Source: Schistocephalus solidus (lineage: Eukaryota; Platyhelminthes; Cestoda; Diphyllobothriidea; Diphyllobothriidae). Taken from it: a DNA stretch of 64,000 nucleotides. The DNA is taken from NCBI GenBank assembly GCA_017591395.1, contig WEDG01000348.1, forward strand, positions 1 to 64,000, in the 5' to 3' direction. The first letter of the stretch is position 1; every line of letters starts with the position of its first letter. The notes under the pieces were generated by a model. That model was not told the origin of the DNA. It ran no database searches and saw only the letters and a program-made list of their open reading frames with translations. Of the stretch, positions 21,838 to 34,240 are shown piece by piece. Both the position numbers and the translations under genes were made by a program.

Positions 21838-22850
21838 GCTCGATTCGATGGTCTGCCAAAAAAATAATAAACCAAATGTCCCACTGCGGCCAATCGAAGG
21901 CAGCACTAATAATAATAATAATAAGGCAGCACTAATAATAATAATAATAATAATAATAATAAGGCAGCACTAATAATAATAATAAGCTCGATTCGATGGT
22001 CTGCCAAAAAAATAATAAGCCAAATGTCCCACTGCGGCCAAGAAGGCAGCTCTACCTATGACTTGGCAAAGTGGATGTACTCCAAATTGAAGTTCCTCCA
22101 AGGCAAGTTAACTTTCTCAGTTCGGTCAGCCTCTCAATTCCTCGAATACCTTCAAGGTCGGATGATTTAATCAGACTAAAATAATGATCTCTCTGGATGT
22201 GGCTTCGTTATTTAAATCCATCTCACCGAATTTGGCGCATGATGTCTCACGCAAGAGATTTGAAGAGGAATGCGACAAGGCTCAGAGTCCACGTAAAATT
22301 GAACACCTCATGAGGCTGTTCGAATTTTGCCAAAAAAACTTAGTTTACCTTTGCTGGAGAAAGCTTTGAGCGGATCAAAGGAACTCCAATGGGCTCCCTG
22401 ATCTCCGGTTTTTATCAGAACTGGTCCTATAGGGGCTAGAAAACACAGCCTTCATGCAAATTGAACCGGTATTTTGGCACTATTATGTTGACGACACGTT
22501 TGTTCTCATTAAGAATAAAATGCTGCAAAACTTCCATAAGGTACTTAATGGAATCTCCCCTGATATAAAATTCACAATCGAAGAGAAACCAGAACAATCA
22601 CTACCCTTCCCTGATGTCCTAATCAAACGAAATCCCAACGGCGAAATTGAGACGACGGTTATGGGGCTTACCGCGCGATACAGTTGCGTGTTCATTTGTG
22701 GCCTTATTTCTTCATATCCGACCACTGAAATCACCCGGTCTTAACCAGTACGGAATCGCAAACTTATGAGTGGGACAGTCCATGGAATAATTTAGTAATT
22801 CGTCAGAGGCAGATCTTAGAGCCAGTGGTTGGTTAACCTCTGTGGGCATG
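21838..22850 (+). pseudogene. Penelope-like element reverse transcriptase (broken)
   Basis: The Penelope-specific N-terminal motif FDGLPK...KPNVPLRP lies near 21843-21896 and again near 21993-22047 because the segment is duplicated around a (TAA)n tract. Then come YDLAKWMYSKLKFLQGK near 22056, MISLDVASLFKSI at 22184, GLENTAFMQIEPVFWHYYVD at about 22434-22494 with the catalytic YVDDTF at 22489-22506, and LPFPDVLIKRNPNGEIET near 22600. Reverse transcription for this telomerase-related class is the role. Frameshifts occur at about 21865 and 22030, near 22170 and after 22690, and at least two stops near 22370-22440 break it. Downstream no endonuclease domain is recognisable in this copy. Confidence 0.85.
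21908..21985. repeat. (TAA)n tract inside duplicated Penelope segment
   Basis: Three blocks of TAA units are separated by AAGGCAGCAC. They are flanked by two copies of a ~65 bp segment of the Penelope RT, at about 21837-21902 and 21987-22052. Confidence 0.85.
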
Positions 22851-25620
22851 CGGCAGGAAATAATTCATTCACTGCCTCGATCTGGAATTGCTGCCATTGA
22901 TTCACTATACGAGTTTCTGCACTTTCCCAAAAGACCAGTAATAACTGGGACACTCATAGGATGGTAATGAGAACCGCCTGTGCGCCACAAAACTCTCCTC
23001 CAATACTCAGAATATTCCGATAGAAACGGTAGTTGAAGCCGCCCGTAGGTACTTTTGGGCCCGGCAGTTGGCAAGGTCGCTCCCCCCCGTACCTCGTATA
23101 GCCCCACGCTTACTGATCCCTCAACCCATAAGAAGCACACCTAATTTGTGCAAGCATATCGGTAAGAGTTAGTCTAAGGTCACATTTATAAGGATTAATT
23201 GCAAGCTGGTTCCCAGTTCTGATGTCCGCTTTATCCCGTCAGTGCGCCACCCCCCAAGCCGTGATATTGTACTCCCCCTGATAACCCGAATAGGTTTGAC
23301 GTGGGTAATGGTTGCATGTGCTCGACTTCAGTACCTCTCCCGCTCTCATTTTATACCACTGGCAAGACGCATATAAGACTGGACTCCGTGTCTGGCCATA
23401 CATTTCGTTTCCTCTCCTCTTTAGAAGACACGCACGCTGTTCCCCACAGATAGCTTACTAGACCTCACACGGGCACATACCTGGTGGTATTTTGACGGAT
23501 CTTAAACCCTGCCTGTCAGATCTTTTCAGCAATGTTAGTTTGCGCTTTTCGCATGGCATAGGCCTCATCCAGGCTGTAGGCTGCCCATGGTCACGCGCGA
23601 GTGCTAAGAGCAGTTTTTATGGCCGTATGCATGCCTGATTGCGATACTCCATCGGGACATTAAAGTAAGATGTTCCAAGGAGGTGGTAAAGCGTAAGTCT
23701 AAAGCAGACGTAAGCCGTTTGCTCTTCGTGTAAACTACCACGTGCCAGCATTTCATCAAGTTACGAAAATGCTCAGTGACATGGGAAGCCTGCGACCGGA
23801 AGTACTGAAGCACATCTCCCCTAACTGTAGCAGACAACAATTAAGTGGCTGCGCCCAGGTTACTTCTTCTGACTTAGGACTACTGTCATTGAGAAATTAG
23901 AGGCTTCTAGTCTAAGCGATGCATTCACCTCAATTATGGATTAATCTACGATCTGCGCTTTAGTAAAAAAAAAGTTATTTAGCTGCTCCGTAGAGCCCTT
24001 TTGTCAGTGGAAAAAGAGACGGGAACATCATTCCTGGCGTTCAAATATGAGATGTGACCAGAAATTGTCACCAGTCAGTTTTTATATCGGAGCAGGAAGT
24101 CTCTGATGGCTTGCGCTTTCGATGTCTACCTGTTGAGCAGGGAAGTTAGCCAAGGCTCTACTGTGAGCGCGTCTCTCTGAGTCCTCGATGAGATCGACGC
24201 CACCAGCAAGGTGATAAGGTTTATCCCCTGTTGTCAGTACAGGCGCAAACAAAATGTTGACCGCGCAGTAGCTAATTGCTAAAGCATCCGAATTGGCATA
24301 CTCACTTTCTGAAACTATGGACATGCGAAGCTCTTCAAATAGTCAGACAACTGTCACCTTTGCTGTTTTCAGCCCATCTGCGGTCAGAGAGAATGAATGC
24401 TAGCGTGGCACTATGCTGATCATGGAGGATCGACTCTGTCTAACGCGCCTACTAGGTAGAGGTGGGACTCGGGTGGCCGCCTAGGTAAGCTTGAGGGGTA
24501 AACGCATCAAATACGTATGTTGCCTTTGGAAAATGAAAAATTCCGAGGCCAGGTTTGCTTTGTTTGTCGTCTTTTAAGTTGAAATGGTGCCAACCTACGT
24601 CGTCCTGCGTACTAGTCCCCCTCCTCCTCCATCCGCATCAGACAACCCCTGCCCACTATGATTATCGCGTGAGACAGGTGAGGCCAAGCTATGCATCGCG
24701 TTTTTCGTAGCCGCATCCCACGCGTTACAGACAGCGTCGCTTCGCGCGTACGCACAAACTCAGTCCAGGTGCACGTGCACCCAGAGGAAGCGACCCCCAT
24801 CTCGATGACTGCAGTGGCGTCGTACACACAGTCGGCCAGCTGACACGCTGTCCGGCTTAGTGTCCGTTTTCCAACCATACCCATGCCTCCTCTGCCACGC
24901 CAAGTTCAAAGCTGTGGTCCACTCTGCATTTTTCGGGCCGTCCTGGAGACAAAAGAGGTAGCACTGGGCTCTAGGAGGCGGCCACCACTCTAAGGCGTTG
25001 AGGGGTCATTGAATAGGACCATCCATTTAAGAACTCTGCCCAATCAGAAACTGGCTCTTTTACTTCCTCCCCTCTTTCCCCCTCCTTCATCTCCTATCAG
25101 TCCACCACGTCTTGTCACCACTTCCTGCTTTTGACATATTTATGTTTCAGACTTTGTCTTTCGGTGTCTGTTTGTAAGAAAAACATAGCATCCTTTAGTC
25201 AACGATTCAAGCGGTTTAATTACTGGGAGTTTCTTCTGTAACTGGGGCATAAACCTATAGCTAAATTACATATACTCGTTTCTGGACAGACGATCGGCAC
25301 AAAGTTTTGCCTTTCATCAATGAAACGTAGGCAGTATAGATAGTTTGTGCTTATTAATTGGAAGGCATGCTAAACGGCACTTGGGATAAAAATTACGTCA
25401 CAGCCGACGCCCTAGTTGCATATCTTTTCGACCCTCTAGTGCGTCGAAGCCGGCCCTCCTAGGTCCGAAAGTTTCCAGACCCAGCGACGAACGAGTACAC
25501 ACGCACTTTCAGTCAGTCAAACTCGTTCATGTTTCGTGCAGAGCATTGCACGCACACTAGGAAACAGTCTGTGATCGTGCTCCCGCAAACCTACAAAAAC
25601 ATCATATTAACCAGACACAA
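22850..25620. other. Anonymous sequence
   Basis: I recognise no gene. The most gene-like frame is 24612-24884 on the minus strand (90 residues, Thr/Arg-rich, Met start, cysteines at its centre, acidic end MRMEEEGD). It has no family I can name and could equally be chance or an unrecognised repeat. Confidence 0.4.
24612..24884 (-). other. Unidentified 90-residue open frame
   Basis: The frame starts MGMVGKRTLSRTACQLADC and ends GRGCLMRMEEEGD. Its middle has SSGCTCTWTEFVRTREATLS. I see no signal peptide, membrane helix or catalytic motif. It sits in otherwise anonymous DNA, and I cannot assign a function. Confidence 0.15.
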
Positions 25621-25639
25621 TAAGAGGGGTATCCAAAAT

Positions 25640-26160
25640 AGAAATAATTATTTTCTATAGGCAAGTGGGTTGGCAGTGCTGCCCTCGCCCGCTAGGGGCG
25701 TTCACCGGACACTCTTCCAGCCAAGTTGGCCAAGTAGCGTTCACGCGAAACCATCCTAGTTGATTAAGTGATTGTTTTACTAAACCCCCTTCCAAAGCTC
25801 TCGGCGATTTTCTGATGAAAAATGTAAGGGGCACCGCGTCCACGATGGCTTGTTTTTTCATCAAAACAGTCTTTCACGTTGAATTTGTTCCATATGACAA
25901 GTAGTGGAGCTATTGCTTGATGTATTGAGAAAAAAAACAATGATCTGCATTGTGACGATGGGGAGACTCCCTGCTTAATCATGACAACGCGCCTGTCCGT
26001 ACGGCGGTCAAAATCAACCAGTTTTTGTGAAAAGCGGCATGATAACGGTGTCTCCCCCCCCACCCTACTCACCCGATCTAGCCCCTCACGACTTCTTTTT
26101 CTCAAGTTTTTCACAATTGGGTCAAAGGAATTATACGCATATCATTTTACCAAATTCAGA
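25640..26160 (+). pseudogene. mariner-type transposase remnant
   Basis: Plus-strand frames give FFIKTVFHVEFVPYDK near 25853-25900, then NHDNAPVRTAVKINQFL near 25978-26028, then PHPTHPI/YSPDLAPHDFFF near 26050-26100 in a neighbouring frame. This order (FVP block, HDNAPAHTA block, PYSPDLAPCDF block with the last catalytic Asp) is the C-terminal DDE/D catalytic half of mariner/Tc1 transposases, which cut and rejoin the element ends. The N-terminal DNA-binding half is absent, there are several stops and frameshifts, and a run of Cs at 26046-26053 shifts the frame. GC-rich DNA upstream from 25640 may hold the element end, but I could not delimit inverted repeats. Confidence 0.75.
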
Positions 26161-26204
26161 GGCTTTAAATCCCTTGAATTTTCATGAATCATGTTCGTAC
26201 GCCC

Positions 26205-26435
26205 CCCACCCCTCTCCCCCGGAAGGACAAGGGAATAGGAAGGCCCCGTATGCAGGTAGCTTGGAACTAGATGTCATGGAGATGACAGATAAGGTTAAGG
26301 GTATTCTTGTGGTTAAGGTTTGGGTTAGGACTGGGGAATGGGTTCCTTCCGTGAAATGTGATACAATGCCAGCTGTATTATTGGGGGGGGGGGGGGGGGG
26401 GAGGAGGACGGTCCTATTCCCTGTCCTGCCGGTTG
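26205..26435. mobile_element. MITE with TTAGGG-like interior, second copy
   Basis: The left end GGACAAGGGAATAGGA (26225-26240) is inverted at the right end (TCCTATTCCCTGTCC, 26412-26426). Between them lie TATGCAGGTAGCTTGGAACT, matching the family's ATACATGTAGCTTTGCGCC, and GGTTAAGG/GGTTTGGGTTAGGAC repeats. A G run (26383-26401) interrupts the right half. Confidence 0.6.
26383..26401. repeat. Poly-G tract
   Basis: About 19 consecutive G residues inside the MITE. Such tracts often vary in length and are error-prone in sequencing. Confidence 0.9.
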
Positions 26436-26439
26436 GGGT

Positions 26440-27440
26440 CACATAAAAGGTTCCCAATAATAATTCCTTGTGTCTCGAGTGATCATTCCTAGGGTCAGCG
26501 TTAACCACTGAGAGTTGTGCACTAACGGCAATATGACACTTAAACCTACTTTATAGGCGCACCAGAGATTCGTTAAGGTCGAGAGAAAAACACGCAAATT
26601 TAGCTCCATAAAAAGCGATCCTGTTGACGCCTATTCTTTTTCGCAGATTCCATAGCTATTACATCAGCTGGCCACTCAGAGGCAACATTTCCTCACACGT
26701 GCCTCCACTTCACGGGGACAGATGGGTTATTTTACCCATTTTTTTGTTAAACAAGCAGGACTTCTTGAAGTGTCGTGACCAGTGACTCGCTTTAAGCTGC
26801 ACGTTAGTTGTCGGAAGTCAGGACAAATACAGACGGCTGCTACTACTCCAACTTCATTTCACCAGATCGTGGAAAACAGAGGAAGCCGTACTCCGAAAAG
26901 GTTTGCTGCTAGGCGGTCTCAAACCTAAACCTGCTTCACTTCGTGTTCTTGTGCTCTACGGCTGAAACCTCTCGGAACGTCCGTCAATTATGTGAAATGC
27001 GTTTGCTCTAGTCGGCGCTGCTGCTGACTCTTCCTATCTCATCCTCTCGCACAGCATCCACCCAACAACAAGCCTCTTAAAAAAATAAAATTTCCTTCGG
27101 GGATGTGCGTACGGGATTGCCTCGTTCTGGTCCAATCCGGTTGCACAGCCTGATTGGGTGAGACGGCCAGTCAGCCACTTTCGTGTTAGTACATGCGCAC
27201 CTAAAAGTGGCGTGAGGTGCGGACCGAGATTGCCAGCCTGCTGGCGCGATGTGTCTACAGGAAGGGACGCACGCGAGCACAGCCGCAGCGGCGATGCGAG
27301 CCTACCGCCCGGAGGTGAAGTGCGTGAGCGGCAGCGTTAAGACGAGGCTGCTCGTGTTTTCCCGGGTATGCGCGCCCTTGAGTCATGCAACAGCTCACAC
27401 CCACACCGATGATCCACTGTCGATAATAGTAATAAAGGTA
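26440..27440. other. Anonymous sequence
   Basis: Nothing recognisable. A segment near 26930-26970 translates to LASLRVLVLYG, faintly like the LLYGCETW region of RTE-type RTs, but the context does not support a call. Confidence 0.35.
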
Positions 27441-27455
27441 GTAGCTGTAGTCGTA

Positions 27456-27618
<163 letters not shown>

Positions 27619-27689
27619 GCACTGTTTGTGCCCCCTAAGCAGGCCACGTGGTAGATGCGTTGGACCTACACGGGGTCCACATCAAGGTA

Positions 27690-27996
27690 CGGCAGGCGTT
27701 ATTTGGGTTGCCCTCCCATAACAAATGCCGAACATGGGGTGTGTGGTGGCACGCCTAGGGGTGGCTAGGGCCTAGGGGCCCAGGCCGCGCCAGCCACCTG
27801 CGCCCTCTTTCATCTCCGGTCCTCTTGACTCTGTCTTGATACCGGGCATAGGTGGGGGAGGAGAAAGTGCGGTAGATGCAGCGCGAGTCTACTATCCCTT
27901 AAAACGAAATCACGCGCAAGTCCCCGTACCGGCACCACTCTGATGTGGAGCGTACGGTGGGCCTCGTCTAAATCGACGATCGAACTTGCGTAGTAG
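27690..27996 (+). mobile_element. Solo LINE 3' tail
   Basis: GTGTGGTGGCACGCCTAGGG, CAGGCCGCGCCAGCCACCTG, TCATCTCCGGTCCTCTTGAC and the terminal GTCTAAATCGACGATCGAAC follow the order of the tails at 37075-37312 and 43880-44118. It is a severely 5'-truncated insertion with no coding part. Confidence 0.8.
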
Positions 27997-27999
27997 GCA

Positions 28000-29160
28000 C
28001 TGTTAAAGCAAAAATAGTTAGAAAAGCCTCGAGCTACGAAGAAGTAGGTAATCCTACTGTTACAATGAAAGTCAGATTCCAGGCTTAATTAAAATGGAAT
28101 GCAAATAAAGATTCCAATGTGAACGGGCTTTGAAAAAACCTCCTTATAGAATTTAATCTGCCGCTTGGAGACAGTCAGATATGTATGAGACGCGGGGATT
28201 TTCGGGAGTAAAGAGCTGTCATTCCAGGGGTGAGAAGGAGCATGAGTGTGCATTTATTGCTCTGTTATAAGCAACCAAAAGTTTTCGTACATTCGTTCGA
28301 AGGCCATTCATAAGTCCTAGAAGTGGTGGAGGCGACCATTACTGCTCCGTTAATAGGTGAATTAATCGGCTAAGAGGCAAAAAATGGAACTAGCCTCGTA
28401 AAGCATTACTTTGCTTAGAGGATAGACGAGAAGAGGAGTTCAAAGGCCGTGGAGACCGCTTCTGCACGGTACATTTAGTAACCCTTAAACTGCTTCGAGA
28501 ATCATTAGCTAGAGTGGTGTACGATGAGAGTTATCAAACTCGTTGTATTTATTTTAGTGATAAAAGCAGACGGTCGATCATCGTGCGATCGGTCTCGTTC
28601 TTCCTCACAAAATTCACTAGTGATAAGAGTTGGTCAAGTTTGTGAAGAGTGAGTTTGACACAGTCGCCGAGGTGGCCTAACATCAGCGTCCACTGACTGG
28701 CAAACCCTGAGGCCCTGTTTATTTTTAACGCTCCAATGTAGGTCAACTTGGGGGCCAAGCCATTTTTCTTTATCTTTATGGATACTCAGGTTTATGCCCC
28801 TTAGCCATGCTTTCCACCATACATGAGACTCGGTCATTAGTCAGCTCAAATCACATTAAAGGGAATGACCGGGAGTATAGTGTGTGGTTAGGCCACTTTT
28901 CTGCCGGTGAATTCACAGTTCACACACAGAGGTTACTTGGAGCAACAAGGTGGGCTCACCGGAACAATTTTATTCGTATGCTGACATTTTGGAGAGCTTG
29001 GTCGGTTCACCATTGTCAAAGCAACTGCAGATAACCGAACAGAACCCGAAGTGGCGTGCAATGGCCTCTGCGTCGGCCTCGGGCTGATCGATTATTTTGT
29101 TGTTCACTGCCTTGGCCCTTTGGTGGATGTCTGGCAGGCAGCCTAGTTGCGTGCCTTATG
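28000..29160. other. Anonymous sequence
   Basis: I recognise no gene. Overlapping frames at 28549-28837 and 28807-29034 show no motif. Confidence 0.4.
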
Positions 29161-29162
29161 AG

Positions 29163-29579
29163 TCATTCCCGCGATGGGGGGGGGGGGGGGGGGGGCGTTG
29201 AGCCGGTGCTGTTCGGTGGTTTTTGTTCTTCGTCGGGTGGGCTCGCTATTGGGTTTATGCGCGGCTTTCTTGAGTTCTGAGTGGCCAAGGTGTCCTGAGC
29301 TTCGTGTACGTAGTGACGCAAGACTTTATAAGCTACAGGAAGGTCAAGATGCCGGTTAATGGAGTTGGCATCTGAATACAACGTCTCAAGCGTTAGCCGT
29401 TCCCTCTTTGAGTTGTCCCGGCCTACGATTGCGGCGCCCTGAAGATCGAAAGTATGGTCAGTTTCTCCTGCGCGCGTTGCAAGCTGGGAGTTTGGGTCTA
29501 CTCTCCGAGTTGCCGATTTGTGTTGCTGCAGGCGGGTCTGTAATTTCCGCCCGGATGTTACTTTTCCTTCTGGTAACAA
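29163..29579 (-). pseudogene. Penelope-like element GIY-YIG endonuclease C-terminus
   Basis: The minus-strand frame contains KLQTRLQQHKSATR, then DPNSQLATRAGETDHTFDLQ, IVGRDNSKRERLTLETLYSD, and ANSINRHLDLPVAYKVLRHY. This arrangement (R-x3-QHK, D-P-x-SQLATHA-x-E-x-GH-x-FD, the Arg-rich helix with a Glu, and SINRHLDLP-x-Y) is the second half of the Penelope GIY-YIG endonuclease, which nicks target DNA. The GIY-YIG residues themselves lie upstream and are not recognisable. Conserved H in GHTF is D here, and W in EAWYSD is L. The Pro-rich end (PPPPPPPSRE) comes from a poly-G tract. Confidence 0.7.
29176..29195. repeat. Poly-G tract in Penelope 3' end
   Basis: Twenty consecutive G residues, which encode the C-terminal poly-Pro of the minus-strand frame. 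Confidence 0.95.
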
Positions 29580-29599
29580 TAAATGTTACGCGGATTCGG

Positions 29600-30480
29600 A
29601 GGTTCCGTCCTCAATTATTCTAAACTCCCCAGGCAGATAGGGTAACATCTATCACAATCTTCATACTAAGTCTATTCCTGGAAATAAACGGAGGCGAGTT
29701 GGTGAGACAGCCCTGTCTGTTGTGTCCCATCAATTATTCATATGAAAGTCATTTTCTGGAAAAAACGTCGGTTGCTGGTCTTCTCCCTGCATGTACTCTA
29801 TTTCTAGGTGAGTTCAGAGAGGGAGGTCCTTTGCAGTAGTAAATATGACAGGTTGTTATGTATGAGTGGATGACTTTTGATATAAAAAGGCTTATCGGGT
29901 TCTTTTCGCATGGAATTATGTAATTTCCATCTATTTTTGGTGGATTTAGCCGCTTTTCAGCATCTAAAAACCCTCGAAGGTAAGGTTCGAGGTTTAGCTG
30001 TCCTAAACCGCCTCTTGCATCTGCACCCTTTCTAAGCGGGATTACTTTCGCATGCGGGAAGAATTTTCCTCTGTGTAAGCTGAGATCGCGGAGAAGAAGA
30101 AAAGAGTTACATGAAATTCACTGTGCCCGGATTAAAATAATGGTACCTAAGGATTTCTGTTCGATACTCAAGGAAGTGTGACTGAGAGAAGATCCTATCC
30201 GCTACGACCTTCTGGCCTGGTTCCGTATGAGAGGAGATTAAGTCGGACGCCAGTTGGGACGCTGTACAGAAATATTGGCGAAGGGGTTGGAAAAAGTTGG
30301 TTGCCGGACGAGGGCACGCCTGGCAGCCGCGAGAGTGGCATCCGAAGTGTTAGACCATGTGGAGTAGTCACGGGGCGTCCAGCGAGTTCATGTGTGCATC
30401 GAAATTGGAGATTATTGGCTGGTTTGGATATCCAGGATTGTGGAGACCCAGACAACCACTGGTGAGCACGTGCATGTAGT
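29600..30480. other. Anonymous sequence
   Basis: Nothing recognisable. Two frames of about 90 residues overlap on opposite strands at 30178-30465, which argues for chance openness of GC-rich DNA. Confidence 0.4.
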
Positions 30481-30489
30481 CGGGAGAGG

Positions 30490-31480
<991 letters not shown>

Positions 31481-31499
31481 ACGCAAAGTTAGTAACACA

Positions 31500-32360
31500 A
31501 CAATTGGTGTATCGTTATTTTTTGACCAGTCTACTGAGTCCAAAGTCCCTGGCGAGTACAGAAGGGAAGCTGAGCGCAAAACACGCGACAGTTAGGAAAT
31601 AAATTTAAGAATTTTATTCAAAAAGGCTGTGGTTTAGGCAAGTGGGACAGGCGTCAAATGATTCATGCGATGCTCCAAGTCTGTAAACAGGCCTTAAGAG
31701 GACATAAAATATTGCTACTGTCCACACTTCACCCCCGGAGAACACTGAACCGTCAGCATTCTCTTATCTATTTTCCGCGTTTATCGGTCATCAGTATTAA
31801 AACGGACATTAAAAGTGGAGTTGCTTTGGTTCTAAAGATATTAATTTCAATAAATGGACGAACTGAAAATACATTTTTTTAAACGAATAAGTGCATTAGA
31901 AAACATTTGCGGCGATGCTAACTCGAGTGGTTAACCAACCTAGTTGCTCTTTCGGATAATCTGATAGTGTTAATTTTTAAACTTGGCCAGAAGATCAATA
32001 AGCTGTCATCAATTAAACGTACTTTCTGGCAAAACGTACACTTTTTTCATTTGATATTTAAGTTCAGAATGTTGCAGTGACTGAGCATGAGCTACGGAAA
32101 ACTTTTTCAGACTCATTCTCAACGGTCAACCTAACTAATTCAGGCAATCTATAAGGTGTGCGTTGGAGGTTTCTCTTGACGTTGATACCGTCCTTATATT
32201 TTTCCACGTCAAAAGGCGGATGAAATAAAAATGACCAACTAGGGCCTAAACAACGCACACTTTTTCATTGTACCCCCCTTATCGATTTAGTGCTGCCTTT
32301 AAAACTACCATTATAAAATCTAGCATAAGAATAAACGCACACAGATGCCTAGATAAAAGT
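31500..32360. other. Anonymous AT-rich sequence
   Basis: No gene or clear repeat is recognised. Some AT-rich words resemble the dispersed AT-rich family, but not in the family order. Confidence 0.4.
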
Positions 32361-32365
32361 AGGTG

Positions 32366-32510
32366 CGATCGTTGGGACAAGAACATTATTCGCTTGAAGT
32401 TTCGGATCCCAGCTTGAAACTATCTTCGGGGAGAGCATCAGAAAATGTCACCGAAGGTGGATTCAAGCTGGTGAAGAAAGTTCTTGTTCCAGAGATCGCG
32501 TCTAATTCTT
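32366..32510. repeat. Inverted pair of Penelope-type tail motifs
   Basis: GCGATCGTTGGGACAAGAAC at 32367 is mirrored by GTTCTTGTTCCAGAGATCGC at 32481-32500, and CTATCTTCGG near 32419 by CCGAAGGTGGATTC near 32452. The same words occur in single orientation at 61910-61930 (GCTCTTGTCCCAGCGATCGC). The segment CGAAACTTCAAGCG on the minus strand matches the GAAACGTCAGGCG landmark of the Penelope-type tail. Confidence 0.6.
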
Positions 32511-32865
32511 CTCAAGTAATTCCCAGGAGTCGCAATTTGGCCTGTATAGGCAGATGCCTAGGTGAGCAACTGACAAGTTGACAAATGAGTAACTGGATGT
32601 TACCATCGAATTTTCCTTGGATTTGAGCCGATAGCGAAACGTATTTCAACACACATTGGTTGGGAAAAGAACAGAAGAATGAGAGCAGCAAGGAACAGAA
32701 GCTGGTACCACAAGGTCGGATAGACGTGACAGTATACCAGTCATAAAGGACCCCTCATAAAGTCTACAGCTTAAAGTGTCTTTCTGCCATCGTAAGTTCT
32801 TCCCATGGCCAACATTGCTGCCAAAACGACGAGAGGCTGACAGGGTCCAATCTGAAACATGGACG

Positions 32866-33313
32866 CTGGGGGTGTAGGGGAAACTAGTTAGGGGTAGCAT
32901 CACACAGATAGCATTTGGTCGCTCCATTTGTTTCGTACAGGTGGTGAATGCTCCTGTGGCCGCCTCTAACTTGTACCCAACTCTCACCTGTGGCTCCTCG
33001 AAGTTGGGTTCTTCCCAGTGGCCACACCCCGGGCAACCGTCACGACCGGCGGGCTAAACCAGGTGAGGGTCTTCGGTGTTGTGCGTGCATCCACACCCGG
33101 TATGTCTGACTCCCGAACTTCCCACCTCCTCCTCTCAAAAAGTCCTACGGTGGGGGCGACAGCAACCCCGTAGGCGGCCCAGGCTAACTCGGGTCGTTCT
33201 CCCGCTAAACAAAATCGTGACCCATATTGGAGTTCGGCAGCCGTCTGGGATGTCCGAGCAGCCCTATTTAGGGATAGCACTGCTTGCCTCCTCGCGGAGG
33301 AAGGGGCTAGAAA
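32866..33313 (+). other. LINE 5' leader, copy B
   Basis: Noncoding leader shared with 52781-53220 (copy C) and, inverted, with 56630-57086 (copy D). Landmarks are TGGTCGCTCCATTTGTTTCG near 32910, GGTTCTTCCCAGTGGCCACA near 33007 and AAAGTCCTACGGTGGGGGCG near 33139. No promoter motif was recognised; internal promoters are usual for LINEs. Confidence 0.75.
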
Positions 33314-34240
33314 ATGTGCCCTAAAAAATGCTGGGTCTCACGTCTTCTGCAGCCGGCCGCGGCTCGCAGCGGTCGTAAAACTCAAACAAACAACAATACC
33401 CCCCGTCCTCACCCCCCTCGCCATACTCTCCAGGCCGCCCGGGTGAGTTCGCTCACACTAGCAGCCTGGAATATTCGTTCCCTTTTAGACAATCCTAGGA
33501 GCAACCGGCCGGAACGAAGGACGGCGCTTGTCGCTCGGGAACTGGCGCGCTACAAGGTGGACATTGCTGCTCTCAGCGAGACCCGATTCTCTGAGCAGGG
33601 TCAGCTGGAGGAGGTGGGTGCCGGCTACACCTTCTTCTGGAGCGGCCGGCCAAAGGCTGAGCGACGCGACGCTGGTGTTGCTTTTGCCATCCGTAACGAC
33701 ATCGTGGGACGTCTGCCCTGTCTGCCACATGGTATCAATGATCGCCTGATGAACCTCCGCCTGCCTTTTCGGGGAGACCAGTTCGCCACCATCATCAGTG
33801 CCTACGCTCCCCCAACGACGAGCTCTGATGCGGCGAAAGACAAATTCTATGGTGACCTGCACGCCTTGCTGGCGACTGTGCCGAAGGTGGACAAGATAAT
33901 TGTCCTTGGTGACTTCAACACCCGCGTCGGGACGGACCAAGCTGCCTGGCAGGGAGTGCTGGGTCCCCACGGTCTCGGTGACTGTAAAGATAATGGCCTC
34001 CTTCTTCTGCGAACGTGTGAGGCAAACCGGTCCCTGCTGACCAAAACCTTCTTCCGCCTTCCGACGCGGGAGAAAGCCACGTGGATGCACCATCGGTCGC
34101 GGCGCTGGTAGCTGCTGGACTATGTTCTCGTCCGGAGTCAAGATCGACAGGGCGTCCTGGTAACCAAGGCGATCCGCGATGCCGATGTTTGGATGGATCA
34201 CCGCCTCGTCATCTCCAAGATGAGGCTCTGACTTCAACCC
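33314..34240 (+). pseudogene. LINE EEP (APE-like) endonuclease, copy B
   Basis: The open part (33314-34111, 265 codons) carries the catalytic series of the endonuclease/exonuclease/phosphatase fold: Asn53 in [10 protein letters not shown], Glu89 in AALSETRF, Tyr164 in ISAYAPP, and Asp200 and Asn202 in VLGDFNTR. After a TGG-to-TAG change at 34109 the same frame continues to WMDHRLVISKM, the final Asp-His pair. The enzyme would nick target DNA to prime reverse transcription. Translation upstream of LTLAAWN is Arg/Pro-rich and the true start is uncertain. The frame continues without a shift into the RT, so EEP and RT were one protein. A second stop (TGA, 34229-34231) follows the domain. Confidence 0.9.
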
